From a virus: 28,259 bases of DNA. Shown here piece by piece: positions 20,439 to 28,250 of the stretch (within the stretch, counting starts at the first letter, position 1; each line of letters starts with the position of its first letter). Made by a program: the position numbers and the translations under genes. The notes under the pieces are model-generated. The model was not told the origin of the DNA and did no database searches. It worked only from the letters and a program-made list of their open reading frames with translations. Where the stretch lies: the IMG/VR virus record IMGVR_UViG_3300045996_001487, positions 1 to 28,259 of that record. One strand, given 5' to 3'.

Positions 20439-21194
20439 TCACGTGGCGCGCCCTGCCGTCCAGCCCGTGCCGTCCCAATGCATTTCACCACCGACGCCGG
20501 CCGTGCTGCCCTGCACGTACTGGCCCGTGGTCCATGCGGTGTTAGGCGTGGCCACGATGGCGGCCGCGTCGGCGGCGGCCTCATTGGCCGGCGCCGTGCT
20601 GCCGGTGGGCGTCCAGGTGCCCGGCGTGCCGGCCGTGGCGCCAGTCGCGGGGCCTGCGCCGCCCACGACAATCTCGCTGACCGTGCTGTTGCCGAACATC
20701 ACGTCGGGCTTGGTCTCGACGGGCAGCGACACCGTAAACGTGAGGTCGGCGCGGGCGTCACCGCCGAGGGCGCCGGCCACCAGGCGCACCTTGCCGATGG
20801 CCTTGGGCGGGTTGACCCCATCGAACCCCAGCATGAAATACGCCAGCTTGGTGTCGTGCTCGAACAGGTAGCGGCTGATGCTCGTGGCGGGGTCGGCGTT
20901 GGCATCCTGCAGGCCGTTGACGTCGAGCGTGTACGAGGTCACGCCCACGCTCGTGCGCGTCACCTCGGGGGCGCAGAACGTGGCCGGCGTGGTCTGCTGC
21001 GTGGTGTTGGGCGACGCGTTGAGGGCGCCGCTGGTCACCTGACAGCTGAAATCGATGCCGTCAGCGGTGGTGTAGTCGCCCCCGTCCACCTGGTCGACGG
21101 GCAGGCCACCAGGCGCCTGCCAGGCCGCGTCGTCGCCCTCGCCCACCAGCGTCAGGTAGAGCTTGCCGTTTTCGATTCGGAAGATATTTGCCAT
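20439..21194 (-). CDS. Major tail protein with C-terminal decoration domain
   Basis: A 251-residue protein. The N-terminal 170 residues are beta-rich (FRIENGKLYLTLVGEGDDAA; SYTLDVNGLQ; KLAYFMLGFDG) as in tail tube subunits. A linker then leads to a C-terminal module (TPGTWTPTGSTAPA ... TAWTTGQYVQG ... HWDGTGWTAG) of a type often fused to actinophage tail and head proteins, probably a surface-exposed binding module. It precedes the tape measure in the standard order. The start at 21194 reads ATGGCAAAT. Confidence 0.82.
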   Translation of the reverse strand: MANIFRIENGKLYLTLVGEGDDAAWQAPGGLPVDQVDGGDYTTADGIDFSCQVTSGALNASPNTTQQTTPATFCAPEVTRTSVGVTSYTLDVNGLQDANADPATSISRYLFEHDTKLAYFMLGFDGVNPPKAIGKVRLVAGALGGDARADLTFTVSLPVETKPDVMFGNSTVSEIVVGGAGPATGATAGTPGTWTPTGSTAPANEAAADAAAIVATPNTAWTTGQYVQGSTAGVGGEMHWDGTGWTAGRAT

Positions 21195-21212
21195 GGCTGT
21201 GCAGCTCCTCGG

Positions 21213-21596
21213 TCAGGTGCAGGCGGTCGACGTGCACAGCAGTGACGCGGTGTACGCGGGAATGTCGAGGCCGGCCACCTCGATGACGCCGGCCGTGATG
21301 GACTGCAGCCGGATGCCCACGCCCTCGGTGCGTGGCGGCTGCCAGAAACGCGCCAGCAGCAGGTCGGCCAGCTGGTCAAGCTCGCGCTGCGCGTCGTCGT
21401 CGCCCTGGCGGCGCCCGAGCGCGAACACGGGCACGGTGGTGGCGATGATGGCCGGCTGGTCGCCCTCGGCCACGTTGGGCCGCCCGACCACGAGCGCCGG
21501 CAGGTCGTCGGTGTTACCGGGCAGCCATTGGTGCACGGGCACGGGCGCGCCCTGCAGCAGGCCGGCCACGAGCGTGCGCATGGTGGTCACGCTCAT
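21213..21596 (-). CDS. Tail terminator protein
   Basis: A 127-residue protein in the usual position between adaptor and major tail gene. It has the family pattern: N-terminal helix (MRTLVAGLLQ), PALVVGRP, the IIATTVPVFALGRR strand, the helix ELDQLADLLLARF and final beta-strands. It would cap the tube and dock it on the head. ATG 21596 overlaps the previous stop (ATGA). The function is assigned from order and fold pattern. Confidence 0.72.
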   Translation of the reverse strand: MSVTTMRTLVAGLLQGAPVPVHQWLPGNTDDLPALVVGRPNVAEGDQPAIIATTVPVFALGRRQGDDDAQRELDQLADLLLARFWQPPRTEGVGIRLQSITAGVIEVAGLDIPAYTASLLCTSTACT

Positions 21597-21925
21597 GCCA
21601 GGCCGGCCTTGGCGTAGTCGACGTGGCGTTCCAGCAGCGCCTCGACGTCAGGGTCACGGGCCAGCACGCGGATGACGCCCAGGTCGCCCCAGCCGGCCAC
21701 GCCCTCGGGGCTGTTGCGCCTGGCGTAGAGGCGGCTGGCAATGAGCAGGATGGCCTCGACCACCTCGGGGTGACGCCGGCCGTAGCCGCTGTCAGGCTCG
21801 ACGTACACGCGGTCCTCGACCCACGCGGTGGCCACGTCCAGGCAGCGCGCCAGCGTGCCGTTGGCGTCATCGCCCTTGACGTGCAGGCGCGCCCGCAGCA
21901 GGTCGAGGTCGGCCTGGTCGCTCAC
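21593..21925 (-). CDS. Head-tail adaptor (HK97 gp6-like)
   Basis: A 110-residue helical protein: DLDLLRARLHVKGDD, LARCLDVATAWVEDRVY, VVEAILLIASRLYARRNSP, GVIRVLARDPDVEALLERH. The four-helix pattern with the RLYARR-NSPEG segment is typical of gp6-type connectors that sit on the portal ring. GTG 21925 overlaps the previous stop. It lies just upstream of the tail terminator, as expected. Confidence 0.8.
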   Translation of the reverse strand: MSDQADLDLLRARLHVKGDDANGTLARCLDVATAWVEDRVYVEPDSGYGRRHPEVVEAILLIASRLYARRNSPEGVAGWGDLGVIRVLARDPDVEALLERHVDYAKAGLA

Positions 21926-22422
21926 GCCTCGGTGTCCTCGATGTCGTCGGCCTCGTCGTCGTCGCGGTGAGCGATGAACCCCTGCAGCCAGTCGATGAGC
22001 GTGACGCGGGGATGCTCTCGCGCCTGCTCCTCGGCCAGCACCTCGTCGGCCTCCTCGGGGTGGTCATCGACCCACGCCCGCACATCGGCCACGCTCATGG
22101 TGCCGACGTCCAGGGCGGTGGCCACGAATGGCACGCTGTTGGATTCCTGCGACCCGCGCCGCACCGTGAACATGACCGTGCCGGCAGCGGTGGGGTCGTA
22201 GCTGACCGTGAGCTGCGTGGCGCTCACGTAGGTGGTGGGCTGCGCCACCTGCTGAATCTCGACCACCGAGCTGGCGTCGAAATCCGTGCCCGTGACCGTG
22301 ACCGTGATGGGGCCAGCCGCAGCGCTGCCCGTGTTGGGCGTCAGCGTGGTGATCTGCGGGTCAGGCCCCAGCCACAGCGAGGGCGGGTAGCTCTCGTCGT
22401 AGGGGCGGTCAACGATGCTCAC
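21922..22422 (-). CDS. IPT/TIG (Ig-fold) domain head protein
   Basis: A 166-residue protein. Residues about 18-105 are an IPT/TIG domain (ITTLTPNTGSAAAGPITVTV, TGTDFDASSVVEIQQV, LTVSYDP, VMFTVRRGSQESNSVPF). The rest is acidic and helical (VRAWVDDHPEEADEVLAEEQ) with a strongly acidic end. It follows the capsid gene, so a capsid decoration or neck-associated role is likely. GTG 22422 has GAGGAGG at good distance; a TTG two codons upstream is less likely. Confidence 0.72.
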   Translation of the reverse strand: MSIVDRPYDESYPPSLWLGPDPQITTLTPNTGSAAAGPITVTVTGTDFDASSVVEIQQVAQPTTYVSATQLTVSYDPTAAGTVMFTVRRGSQESNSVPFVATALDVGTMSVADVRAWVDDHPEEADEVLAEEQAREHPRVTLIDWLQGFIAHRDDDEADDIEDTEA

Positions 22423-22504
22423 GGGCAACCTCCTCGACCGCCAGGCCAGGCCGGTACGCGGCGGGCGTCGCGCCGACCTGGCCCGTGGCGGTCAACGTCG
22501 AGCA

Positions 22505-23737
22505 CTACGCGAAATCCAGCTTCTGGACGGCGCCCGCGAATGGCGTCGGGCGGTACATGGCGGCCGAGGCCGCCACGGCCACCTGACGGCCGAGCACGCT
22601 GGGCTCGACGGCCTCCAGCACCGGGAAGCGGTGCAGGTAGCCCTCGACAGCATCGGGGCCACCGACGTACAGGCTGTCGTCGGTGATGGCCGAGGTGACC
22701 ACCGGCGTGAGGCCGGCCACGCTGCCGGCAAACGTCGTCGCGCTGGCGGTGCCCGGCGCGTTGGCGGCGCCCAGGGTGGGGAACATCGGCCGGCCAGCGA
22801 GGTCGACCAGACCGCCGAGGCGCGCCCAGCCGAGCGGCCCCATGGCCAGCCACGCCGGCAGGCTGCCCGTGATGCCGTAGTAGGCGGCAGCCGCATCGTA
22901 GACCGCGGCCAGAATGTCGGCGGCCGTTGCGCCTGCACCGATGGGCACCGACGTGGCGCCGGTGCTCATGCCCACGAACGCAATGCCCTCGATGGCGTGC
23001 TCAAGGCGCGTGCGCAGCTGGTCCAGGATGATCTGCAGCGATTGCGGCATGAACGTGAGCAGCTGCTGGCTGATGTTGAGGTAGCCGCCCACCGTGTCGA
23101 GCGCCACCGGCGTGGTGGTCACGTTGAACGCCTTGCTGGCCAGCTCGCCCTTTTCGAGCGCCTGCACGCCCACGCCTGTCGCGAGGTTGGCGTCAACGAT
23201 CTGCGGCCGGCTGAATCCGAACCCGTCGCTGGCCGGCACGTCGCGCATGCCGATGGCGTTGGCCAGCGGCATCGACGTGCGGTAGGGGTTGATGACCGGA
23301 CCAACGGGCGACTGCACCACGAGGCCCCCGAGGTCGCCCGCCACCGGCGTGGTGTTGGCGGCCAGGGTGCCCATGTGCTCGGCCGCCCGCTTGTACACGC
23401 GGTGATACCGCTGCTTGGCCTGGGGGTCGCCCTGGTGCAGCACGTCCCACAGCAGCTGCCCGTCGCTGCGGTAGTGGAAATCGCTGCCGATGACGGCGCC
23501 GCTGCTGCCGAGGCCCGACAGCCGGCGCTGCGTGTCCTCGGCCAGGTCGAGGTCGGTGGTCAGCTTGGTGAGCTGGTCATTCCAGGCGCGCACGTGGGTC
23601 TGCGCGTCATCGATCGTTGCCATGTCCTGCTCGGTCAGGTCACGGCCCTCATCGGCCGCTTGCTGCGTCAGGTTTTCGATCAGCATGAGCTTGCTGTCAC
23701 GCTTGTGCGTCAGCTGCTCTACGAGGCTGGTGGCCAC
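22505..23737 (-). CDS. HK97-fold major capsid protein
   Basis: A 410-residue capsid protein. Residues 1-95 are a charged coiled-coil (LVEQLTHKRDSKLMLIENLT, DDAQTHVRAWNDQL) acting as delta/scaffold domain that the prohead protease would remove. The rest has the HK97 pattern: GGLVVQSPVGPVINPYRTSM, a glycine-rich E-loop region, the GGYLNISQQLL block, the spine helix with QIILDQLRTRLEHAIEGIAF, and a beta-rich P-domain ending in PFAGAVQKLDF. GTG 23737 is chosen since AGGAGG lies eight bases upstream; the GTG at 23746 overlaps that site. The 145-base gap upstream holds no gene. Confidence 0.88.
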   Translation of the reverse strand: MATSLVEQLTHKRDSKLMLIENLTQQAADEGRDLTEQDMATIDDAQTHVRAWNDQLTKLTTDLDLAEDTQRRLSGLGSSGAVIGSDFHYRSDGQLLWDVLHQGDPQAKQRYHRVYKRAAEHMGTLAANTTPVAGDLGGLVVQSPVGPVINPYRTSMPLANAIGMRDVPASDGFGFSRPQIVDANLATGVGVQALEKGELASKAFNVTTTPVALDTVGGYLNISQQLLTFMPQSLQIILDQLRTRLEHAIEGIAFVGMSTGATSVPIGAGATAADILAAVYDAAAAYYGITGSLPAWLAMGPLGWARLGGLVDLAGRPMFPTLGAANAPGTASATTFAGSVAGLTPVVTSAITDDSLYVGGPDAVEGYLHRFPVLEAVEPSVLGRQVAVAASAAMYRPTPFAGAVQKLDFA

Positions 23738-23882
23738 AGCGGGCACCTCCTATGGGAAAGGGTCGGGGTTGCCGCTCCTCGTCCGTCGGTGTGCCGTGTC
23801 CGGTGGTCCAGCTATGCGGTATGGCGCTGGGGTGCCGGTGTCGGGGTGACCGCGCAGCCCTTGGCCTGGGCTGGTCGAATCG

Positions 23883-24128
23883 CTACGCGGACGGTACCAC
23901 GGTCGACAGGGCGCGGGAAATAGCCTCCAGCGCCTCGACCGCGATGCGCCCGTTATTGAGGTCGCTGACCATGGACTCAAACAGCGCCGCGGTCAGCTCG
24001 ACCGTGGCCGCCTTGCCCTGCGGCCACGTCACCACGTAGCCGCCACGAGCGTCACGCGAGACCACGGGCGGGCCGCCACCGTTGCGCTCGGGCAGCGGGC
24101 GGCCGTCGTCCAGGGCGGTGATGGTCAC
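23883..24128 (-). CDS. 81-residue protein between protease and capsid
   Basis: GTG 24128 overlaps the protease stop (GTGA). Beta-rich start (GGYVVTWPQGKAATVELTAA) then helices (LFESMVSDLNNGRIAVEALE). Position would fit a small scaffold, cofactor or hypothetical gene; no family is recognised. Confidence 0.6.
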   Translation of the reverse strand: MTITALDDGRPLPERNGGGPPVVSRDARGGYVVTWPQGKAATVELTAALFESMVSDLNNGRIAVEALEAISRALSTVVPSA

Positions 24129-24757
24129 GAGCGCAGACCGTCGAGCATGGCGCGCACGCGGTCGAGGTTGGGCGTTTCGCTGGCCGGTGCGCCGTCGCCC
24201 GCTGAGCGCATCGACACCACGCCGGCCGAGGCGTAGGCGGGCACCTCGACCGCGGCCACGTGGTGAATGTTCACCTGGCGCCGGCTGACCAGGCGGCCCT
24301 CGACCACCGGCGCCACGTGGTCGCTGAATTGCACGCTCATGCCTCGATGCGAGGTCGACACCAGCTCACGCACCAGCTCGTAGTTACTGCGGTTGCGGTA
24401 CAGCTGCAGGTGCGCATACGCGCCGTCGTCGCGCTCCTCCAGCGACAGCCCGTAGCCCAGCCGGCCGTCAATGCCCGGCGCGTCATGGCCGAGCTGGTAC
24501 GTGATGAACCTGGGGTCGAGGCCGCGGCTGATGAGCTGGCGCAGGCGCATGGTGCAGCCGGGCAGGAACAGCTCGTCATAGTCGAATAGCTCGCCGTCCA
24601 TCACCTCGCGGATATGCGCCGCGGTGCTGAACGGAAACAGCCGGCCGACCACTACGCCCTTGGCCTCGTCAACGTCGCTGACTTCCAGGCCGGCGCGCAC
24701 GTGGCGGCCATCCTTGACGGGCGCCGGCACGCGGCCCTGCGGCTGTTCGTCGCTCAT
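24125..24757 (-). CDS. HK97-type prohead protease (U35)
   Basis: A 210-residue protease. The fold pattern is clear: GVVVGRLFPFST, the VMDGELFDYDELFLPG block, LGHDAPGIDGRL with likely catalytic His91, LVSTSHRGMSVQF with likely catalytic Ser141, then VAAVEVPAYASAGV as the final strand of the family. It would cut the capsid N-terminal delta domain. It overlaps the portal stop (ATGA) and sits between portal and capsid in standard order. Confidence 0.85.
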   Translation of the reverse strand: MSDEQPQGRVPAPVKDGRHVRAGLEVSDVDEAKGVVVGRLFPFSTAAHIREVMDGELFDYDELFLPGCTMRLRQLISRGLDPRFITYQLGHDAPGIDGRLGYGLSLEERDDGAYAHLQLYRNRSNYELVRELVSTSHRGMSVQFSDHVAPVVEGRLVSRRQVNIHHVAAVEVPAYASAGVVSMRSAGDGAPASETPNLDRVRAMLDGLRS

Positions 24758-26040
24758 AGCTTGGCCCCCGTCATCTTCTCGGCATCGCCCTGCTGTGCAT
24801 CGGCCGTGGGCGCCAGGCGCTCGGCGGTGCGTATCTCCTCGACCGACATGGCGCGCTCGCCCGTTGCCGGGTCAACGATGGCGTGCAGCGCGGTCCACGC
24901 GCTGACGCGCTCACCGAGCGGCGGCTGCGTGTAGCGGTCGGGGTTGAACTCAAGCGCGCTGCCCCGGGGCAGCAGCCACTGCGACCAGCTCGACGCGAGC
25001 ACGTCGGCCAGCGGGCGCAGCGTGCTGCGCCAGTGATGCTCAAACAGACTCTCAGCGTTGGCGTAGACCAGCTGGCCGGCCTGGGCCACGTTCACGAGGT
25101 ACGAGGGCACACCGAACGCGGCGCAGATTCGCTGCTCATCGAATTGCCGCAGCTCTAGCAGCGCCATGTCGCGGGGGCTGATGGTGACGGGCTGCAGGTC
25201 GAGGTCACCGCCGATGACGGCCGGCGCGCCGTCGCGGCGCCGGCCGGCCTCGACCCACCGGCGCTGCGCGGTCTCAGCCTGCTCGCGGCTGATGCTGCCG
25301 CGGCCTTTCAGCACCGCCCAGGGGATGCCGCCACGCGAGGCCAGGCCCCTGGCGTAGCTCTCCAGGGCGCTGGCGGTCTCCAGGCTGCGCCCAATCCACT
25401 CGATGGGGCTGATGCCCCTGATGCTGCCGGGCAGCGATTGGTAGCGCGTCACGTTGACGTCGGCGCTCGGTATCTCAGCGCCGGCCAGGGTGACCACGCG
25501 CTGGCCGTCGATGAACTCGATGTCGACCAGCTCGGGGTTGAGCGTGGTGAACCTGCCCACGGTGCCGTTGGCGTAGCGGCCGGTGCAATACAGGATGCAC
25601 TCACCGCGCAGCAGCAGGCCGTTGACGGCGCTGTGCATGAAATCTGCCCAGCTGTCGAACAGCTCAGGCTCGGGGTTGTGCCGCCACTCGGGCAGCGTGA
25701 ACGGCGCAATGCCCTTGACCCCGTACACCGGGAAGCTGCCGAGCTGGCGGCTGTTGAGGTCCACGCACGTCATGGCCGTGGACACGCGCCCGAGCATGCC
25801 GCTATGGCCGATGCTCGCGCCTGGCGTCATCCATGGCGTATCCCAGCCATCGGGCCAGCCATCCCAGGGCTGTGCGTGCCAGCCCATGACCGGCGCGCCG
25901 TGGGTCTCAGGGCCGACCGTGGTGGGCGTGTTGCCGTTGGGCGTGTGCGTGCGAGGGTCGACCTGCGGCACCTCGCTCGATGCGCGCTCGTGCCTGCGGT
26001 CGGTGACCACGAGGCCCGAGGGCAGCACCTCGGTGGTCAT
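24754..26040 (-). CDS. HK97-family portal protein
   Basis: A 428-residue portal. Recognisable are STAMTCVDLNSRQLGSFPVY, the DFMHSAVNGLLLRGECILYC block, ISPIEWIGRSLETASALESY, the GRGSISREQAETAQRRWVE helix, QRICAAFGVPSYLVN and LFEHHWRSTLRPLADVLASS, the normal portal order with wing, stem and clip. It forms the twelve-fold DNA channel. The first 45 residues are a polar, disordered extension. The ATG overlaps the stop of the preceding 28-residue ORF by one base (TGATG). Confidence 0.9.
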   Translation of the reverse strand: MTTEVLPSGLVVTDRRHERASSEVPQVDPRTHTPNGNTPTTVGPETHGAPVMGWHAQPWDGWPDGWDTPWMTPGASIGHSGMLGRVSTAMTCVDLNSRQLGSFPVYGVKGIAPFTLPEWRHNPEPELFDSWADFMHSAVNGLLLRGECILYCTGRYANGTVGRFTTLNPELVDIEFIDGQRVVTLAGAEIPSADVNVTRYQSLPGSIRGISPIEWIGRSLETASALESYARGLASRGGIPWAVLKGRGSISREQAETAQRRWVEAGRRRDGAPAVIGGDLDLQPVTISPRDMALLELRQFDEQRICAAFGVPSYLVNVAQAGQLVYANAESLFEHHWRSTLRPLADVLASSWSQWLLPRGSALEFNPDRYTQPPLGERVSAWTALHAIVDPATGERAMSVEEIRTAERLAPTADAQQGDAEKMTGAKL

Positions 26041-26126
26041 CAGGCCGGCGTGCGCTCGGGCTGGTCGGGCTGCTCGGGCTGGTCAGGCTCGACAGGCTGC
26101 AGGGGCGCGGGCTCCTCGGGGGTCAT
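26040..26126 (-). CDS. 28-residue Pro/Glu/Gln-rich leader ORF before portal
   Basis: ATG 26126 to TGA 26040, with its stop overlapping the portal ATG (TGATG). The peptide is entirely Pro, Glu, Gln and Asp (PEEPAPLQPVEPDQPEQPDQ). It has no ribosome site but lies about 20 bases behind a good promoter. It may be a leader for translational coupling of the portal gene; a real product is less certain. Confidence 0.45.
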   Translation of the reverse strand: MTPEEPAPLQPVEPDQPEQPDQPERTPA

Positions 26127-26133
26127 GCCCGCA

Positions 26134-26168
26134 ATGGTGCCACAAGCGGCCGGATTAGTACACCATGG
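26134..26168. repeat. 35-bp imperfect direct repeat, portal-side copy
   Basis: It matches 26706-26740 in 30 of 35 positions (start ATGGTGCCAC, core TTAGTACACCA). The other copy spans the last codons and stop of the terminase; here the same bases are non-coding and their TACTAA becomes a promoter -10. Together the copies flank the Ig-like gene, suggesting duplication at its insertion. Confidence 0.8.
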
Positions 26169-26184
26169 CACACCGAGCGGTCAA
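26155..26184 (-). promoter_or_regulatory. Structural-operon promoter before portal
   Basis: On the minus strand, -35 TTGACC (26179-26184), 18-bp spacer, -10 TACTAA (26155-26160). Transcription would begin about 20 bases before the 28-residue leader ORF and read into portal, protease and capsid genes. The -10 comes from the repeat copied from the terminase end. Confidence 0.62.
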
Positions 26185-26197
26185 CCGTGGGACCCCG

Positions 26198-26213
26198 TGA
26201 TAGGCGTCTATCA
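26198..26213 (-). terminator. Weak hairpin at the end of the Ig-like gene
   Basis: TGATAG and CTATCA form a 6-bp stem with a 4-base loop; the Ig-like gene's stop codon is inside the stem. No T-run follows, so termination would be weak or factor-assisted. The small intergenic region between this hairpin and the portal holds the promoter. Confidence 0.3.
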
Positions 26214-26699
26214 GCGAGCGGTGCGCCGCTGCTCGGGCACGGGCTTGTCGGTGGGCTCGCTGGCCGTGACCACCACCTCGGTCACCTCGCCCGCGACCAC
26301 CTGCACCGCGAGGCTGCCCGATACGTCGCCCGCGGGATTGCTGACCGTGACAGCGGCCGACCCCACGGGGCCGACAGCGACGGCCGTGCAGGTGTCGCCC
26401 TCGGGGAACACCTGCACGATGCTCTCGTCACTCGATGACCATTGTGCGTCGGCGGTGCTGATGTCGACAGGGTTGCCGTAGCGGTCCTCACCGCTGATGG
26501 TGAGCGTGACCTGTTGGTCGGCGGTGAGCTGCATGGTGACGGCCTCATTTCCACTGGCTGGCTGCCCGCCTGACGCGGGCAGCACCTCGATGCTCTTGGC
26601 GCGCACGGGGCCGATGTTCCAGCGCACCGGCGCGGGAAACGGTGTGACCACCGTGGTGGTCGAGACTTGATAACCCCACGGGGGCACCACCTCGACCAC
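26211..26699 (-). CDS. Big_2 (Ig-like) domain protein between terminase and portal
   Basis: A protein of about 162 residues. The core reads LTADQQVTLTISGEDRYGNP, DISTADAQWSSSDESIVQVF and TAVAVGPVGSAAVTVSNPAG, a Big_2-type Ig fold (the W-S-S-S-D-E-S motif is diagnostic) followed by a beta-rich end. Such domains are usually capsid or tail surface decorations; one placed between terminase and portal is unusual. It is flanked by the 35-bp repeat. The GTG at 26699 is only the best available start and may be wrong; no clear ribosome site is seen. Confidence 0.7.
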   Translation of the reverse strand: MVEVVPPWGYQVSTTTVVTPFPAPVRWNIGPVRAKSIEVLPASGGQPASGNEAVTMQLTADQQVTLTISGEDRYGNPVDISTADAQWSSSDESIVQVFPEGDTCTAVAVGPVGSAAVTVSNPAGDVSGSLAVQVVAGEVTEVVVTASEPTDKPVPEQRRTAR

Positions 26700-26705
26700 G
26701 AGGCC

Positions 26706-26740
26706 ATGGTGCCACGAGCGGCGCGGTTAGTACACCACGG
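26706..26740. repeat. 35-bp imperfect direct repeat, terminase-side copy
   Basis: This copy covers the last four codons plus stop of the terminase and about 20 bases behind it, and matches 26134-26168 at 30 of 35 positions. Since this copy lies in a conserved gene, it is more likely the original and the portal-side copy the duplicate. Confidence 0.8.
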
Positions 26741-28199
26741 GCTCGGCCGGCCGCAGCCAGGGCTGTGCCCGCGCCCACGCCATGCGGGCGGCCATGGCGC
26801 CATCGATCCATGCGCCATCCTTGTGCACGCGGCGCAACACGGTGCCCTTGGGTCCGTCGCGGTGGCCCACGTTGCTGAAATGCTCGCGCAGCAGCTCGCT
26901 GCCGTCGTGCGTGAACGTGCCCTCAGCGATGGCCTGCCACAGCCCGTTAGTGGCGGTGGCCTCCTCGATGGGCGTGGTGCGCCATTCGACCATCGGCATG
27001 CCGCGGCGGTCCAGCTCGGCCGTCAGCGTCGGCCTGATGGTCGGGTAGTAGGCCACCTCAACGATGTTGTAGCGGTCGGCCGCCCGTTGCATGACCTCGA
27101 CCACCTCGCTGTCGTCGGCCAGCTCGCCCGCCCACAGCAGGAACACCGCGCCGGTATCGAGCGCTGCGCCCACCACGGCCGTGCTGCGCCGGTACGTGCC
27201 GTCCAGGCCGATGACCACGGCCGTGCCGGCCTCGGGCGGTGGCGCCACGCGGCAGTCATCCCAGGCGCCGGCCGGCAGCCAGGCGTCAACGGCCACGGTC
27301 TGCAGCCACTGGCCGAGGCGGTACATGCGAAACCTGCGCATGAGCAACGCCTGCACGTGGGGTTTGGCGGCGCGCAGCTTGCCCACGTCGCGCTCGATGG
27401 CCTCGATGCCAAGGATGCCGGCGCCGAGCGCAGGGTTGGCCAGGTGCCACGTGCGTGGGTCGTAGGGGTCCGCGTCGAGCGGCGCGGCGTGCTCGACCAG
27501 CCGGTAATCGGCGCCACCGGCGTGCAGGTCGCGCACGGTGGCCAGGGCGCTGTCGATGCGGTTGCCCGGCGTGCCGATGCACAGCACCACGGCCTCGGCG
27601 CGCTTGCCCAGGCGGTCCTCGATGGCGGCCAGCGCCTCTAGGGGCACCTCCTCGCCCTCGTCCACCACGGCCACCGTGGGGTTGAGGCCCTGCAGCTTGG
27701 TGTCGTCGGCCGGCAGGGTCTGCAGCACCCCGTTGTTCCAGGCGCAGCGCACGCCGGGCTCGATGTTGCTGCGCCGAATGGTCAGGTGCTCGCCCAGCTC
27801 GGCGCTGCTCTCGACCATGGTGATGATGGGGTCAAGCAAGGTGCGGTTTGCCTGGCGCCCGTTGGTGGCCACGAGCGGCACCTGCGGCGCGTCGGGGTAC
27901 GTGGCCACGGCCCACAGCCCGATGGCTGCAGCCAGCGTGCTCTTGGCGTTACCCGCAGGGATGCTCACAGCCCCCGCCTGGGCGCCCTCGGCCAGCAGGG
28001 TCTCGATGATGTCGAGCTGATACGGCGCGAATCGGATTCGTTGGCCAACATTGCGGCCCGATGGGATGCGAATATAGCGCTGACCCCAATTAATGAATGA
28101 TCCCGCTCTACTCGCGCCCTTAAATACCCGCCAAGGGCTGCCAACGTCGGGGCGCATTAGCGGATATGTCCATGCATGCTCGGGTGCATATTCATGCAT
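26727..28199 (-). CDS. terL: Terminase large subunit
   Basis: A 490-residue DNA-packaging motor. The ATPase half has a deviant Walker A IPAGNAKST (80-88), Walker B VAVVDEGEEV with Asp180 and Glu181, and coupling motif CIGTPGN (207-213). The nuclease half has AVVIGLDGTYRRST with Asp333 and a final conserved WIDGAMAARMA with its Asp. It cuts and pumps DNA at cos. It begins 60 bases from the genome end; no small-terminase gene lies upstream. ATG 28199 has only an AGGCGG-like ribosome site; an in-frame ATG at residue 15 is an alternative start. The 5' end contains CATGCATG twice, 22 bp apart. Confidence 0.93.
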   Translation of the reverse strand: MHEYAPEHAWTYPLMRPDVGSPWRVFKGASRAGSFINWGQRYIRIPSGRNVGQRIRFAPYQLDIIETLLAEGAQAGAVSIPAGNAKSTLAAAIGLWAVATYPDAPQVPLVATNGRQANRTLLDPIITMVESSAELGEHLTIRRSNIEPGVRCAWNNGVLQTLPADDTKLQGLNPTVAVVDEGEEVPLEALAAIEDRLGKRAEAVVLCIGTPGNRIDSALATVRDLHAGGADYRLVEHAAPLDADPYDPRTWHLANPALGAGILGIEAIERDVGKLRAAKPHVQALLMRRFRMYRLGQWLQTVAVDAWLPAGAWDDCRVAPPPEAGTAVVIGLDGTYRRSTAVVGAALDTGAVFLLWAGELADDSEVVEVMQRAADRYNIVEVAYYPTIRPTLTAELDRRGMPMVEWRTTPIEEATATNGLWQAIAEGTFTHDGSELLREHFSNVGHRDGPKGTVLRRVHKDGAWIDGAMAARMAWARAQPWLRPAEPVVY

Positions 28200-28250
28200 G
28201 CCCGCCTGGCGTCGAGCGGCTGTTTGCCCAGCGTAGGGGCCTCGGGGAGA

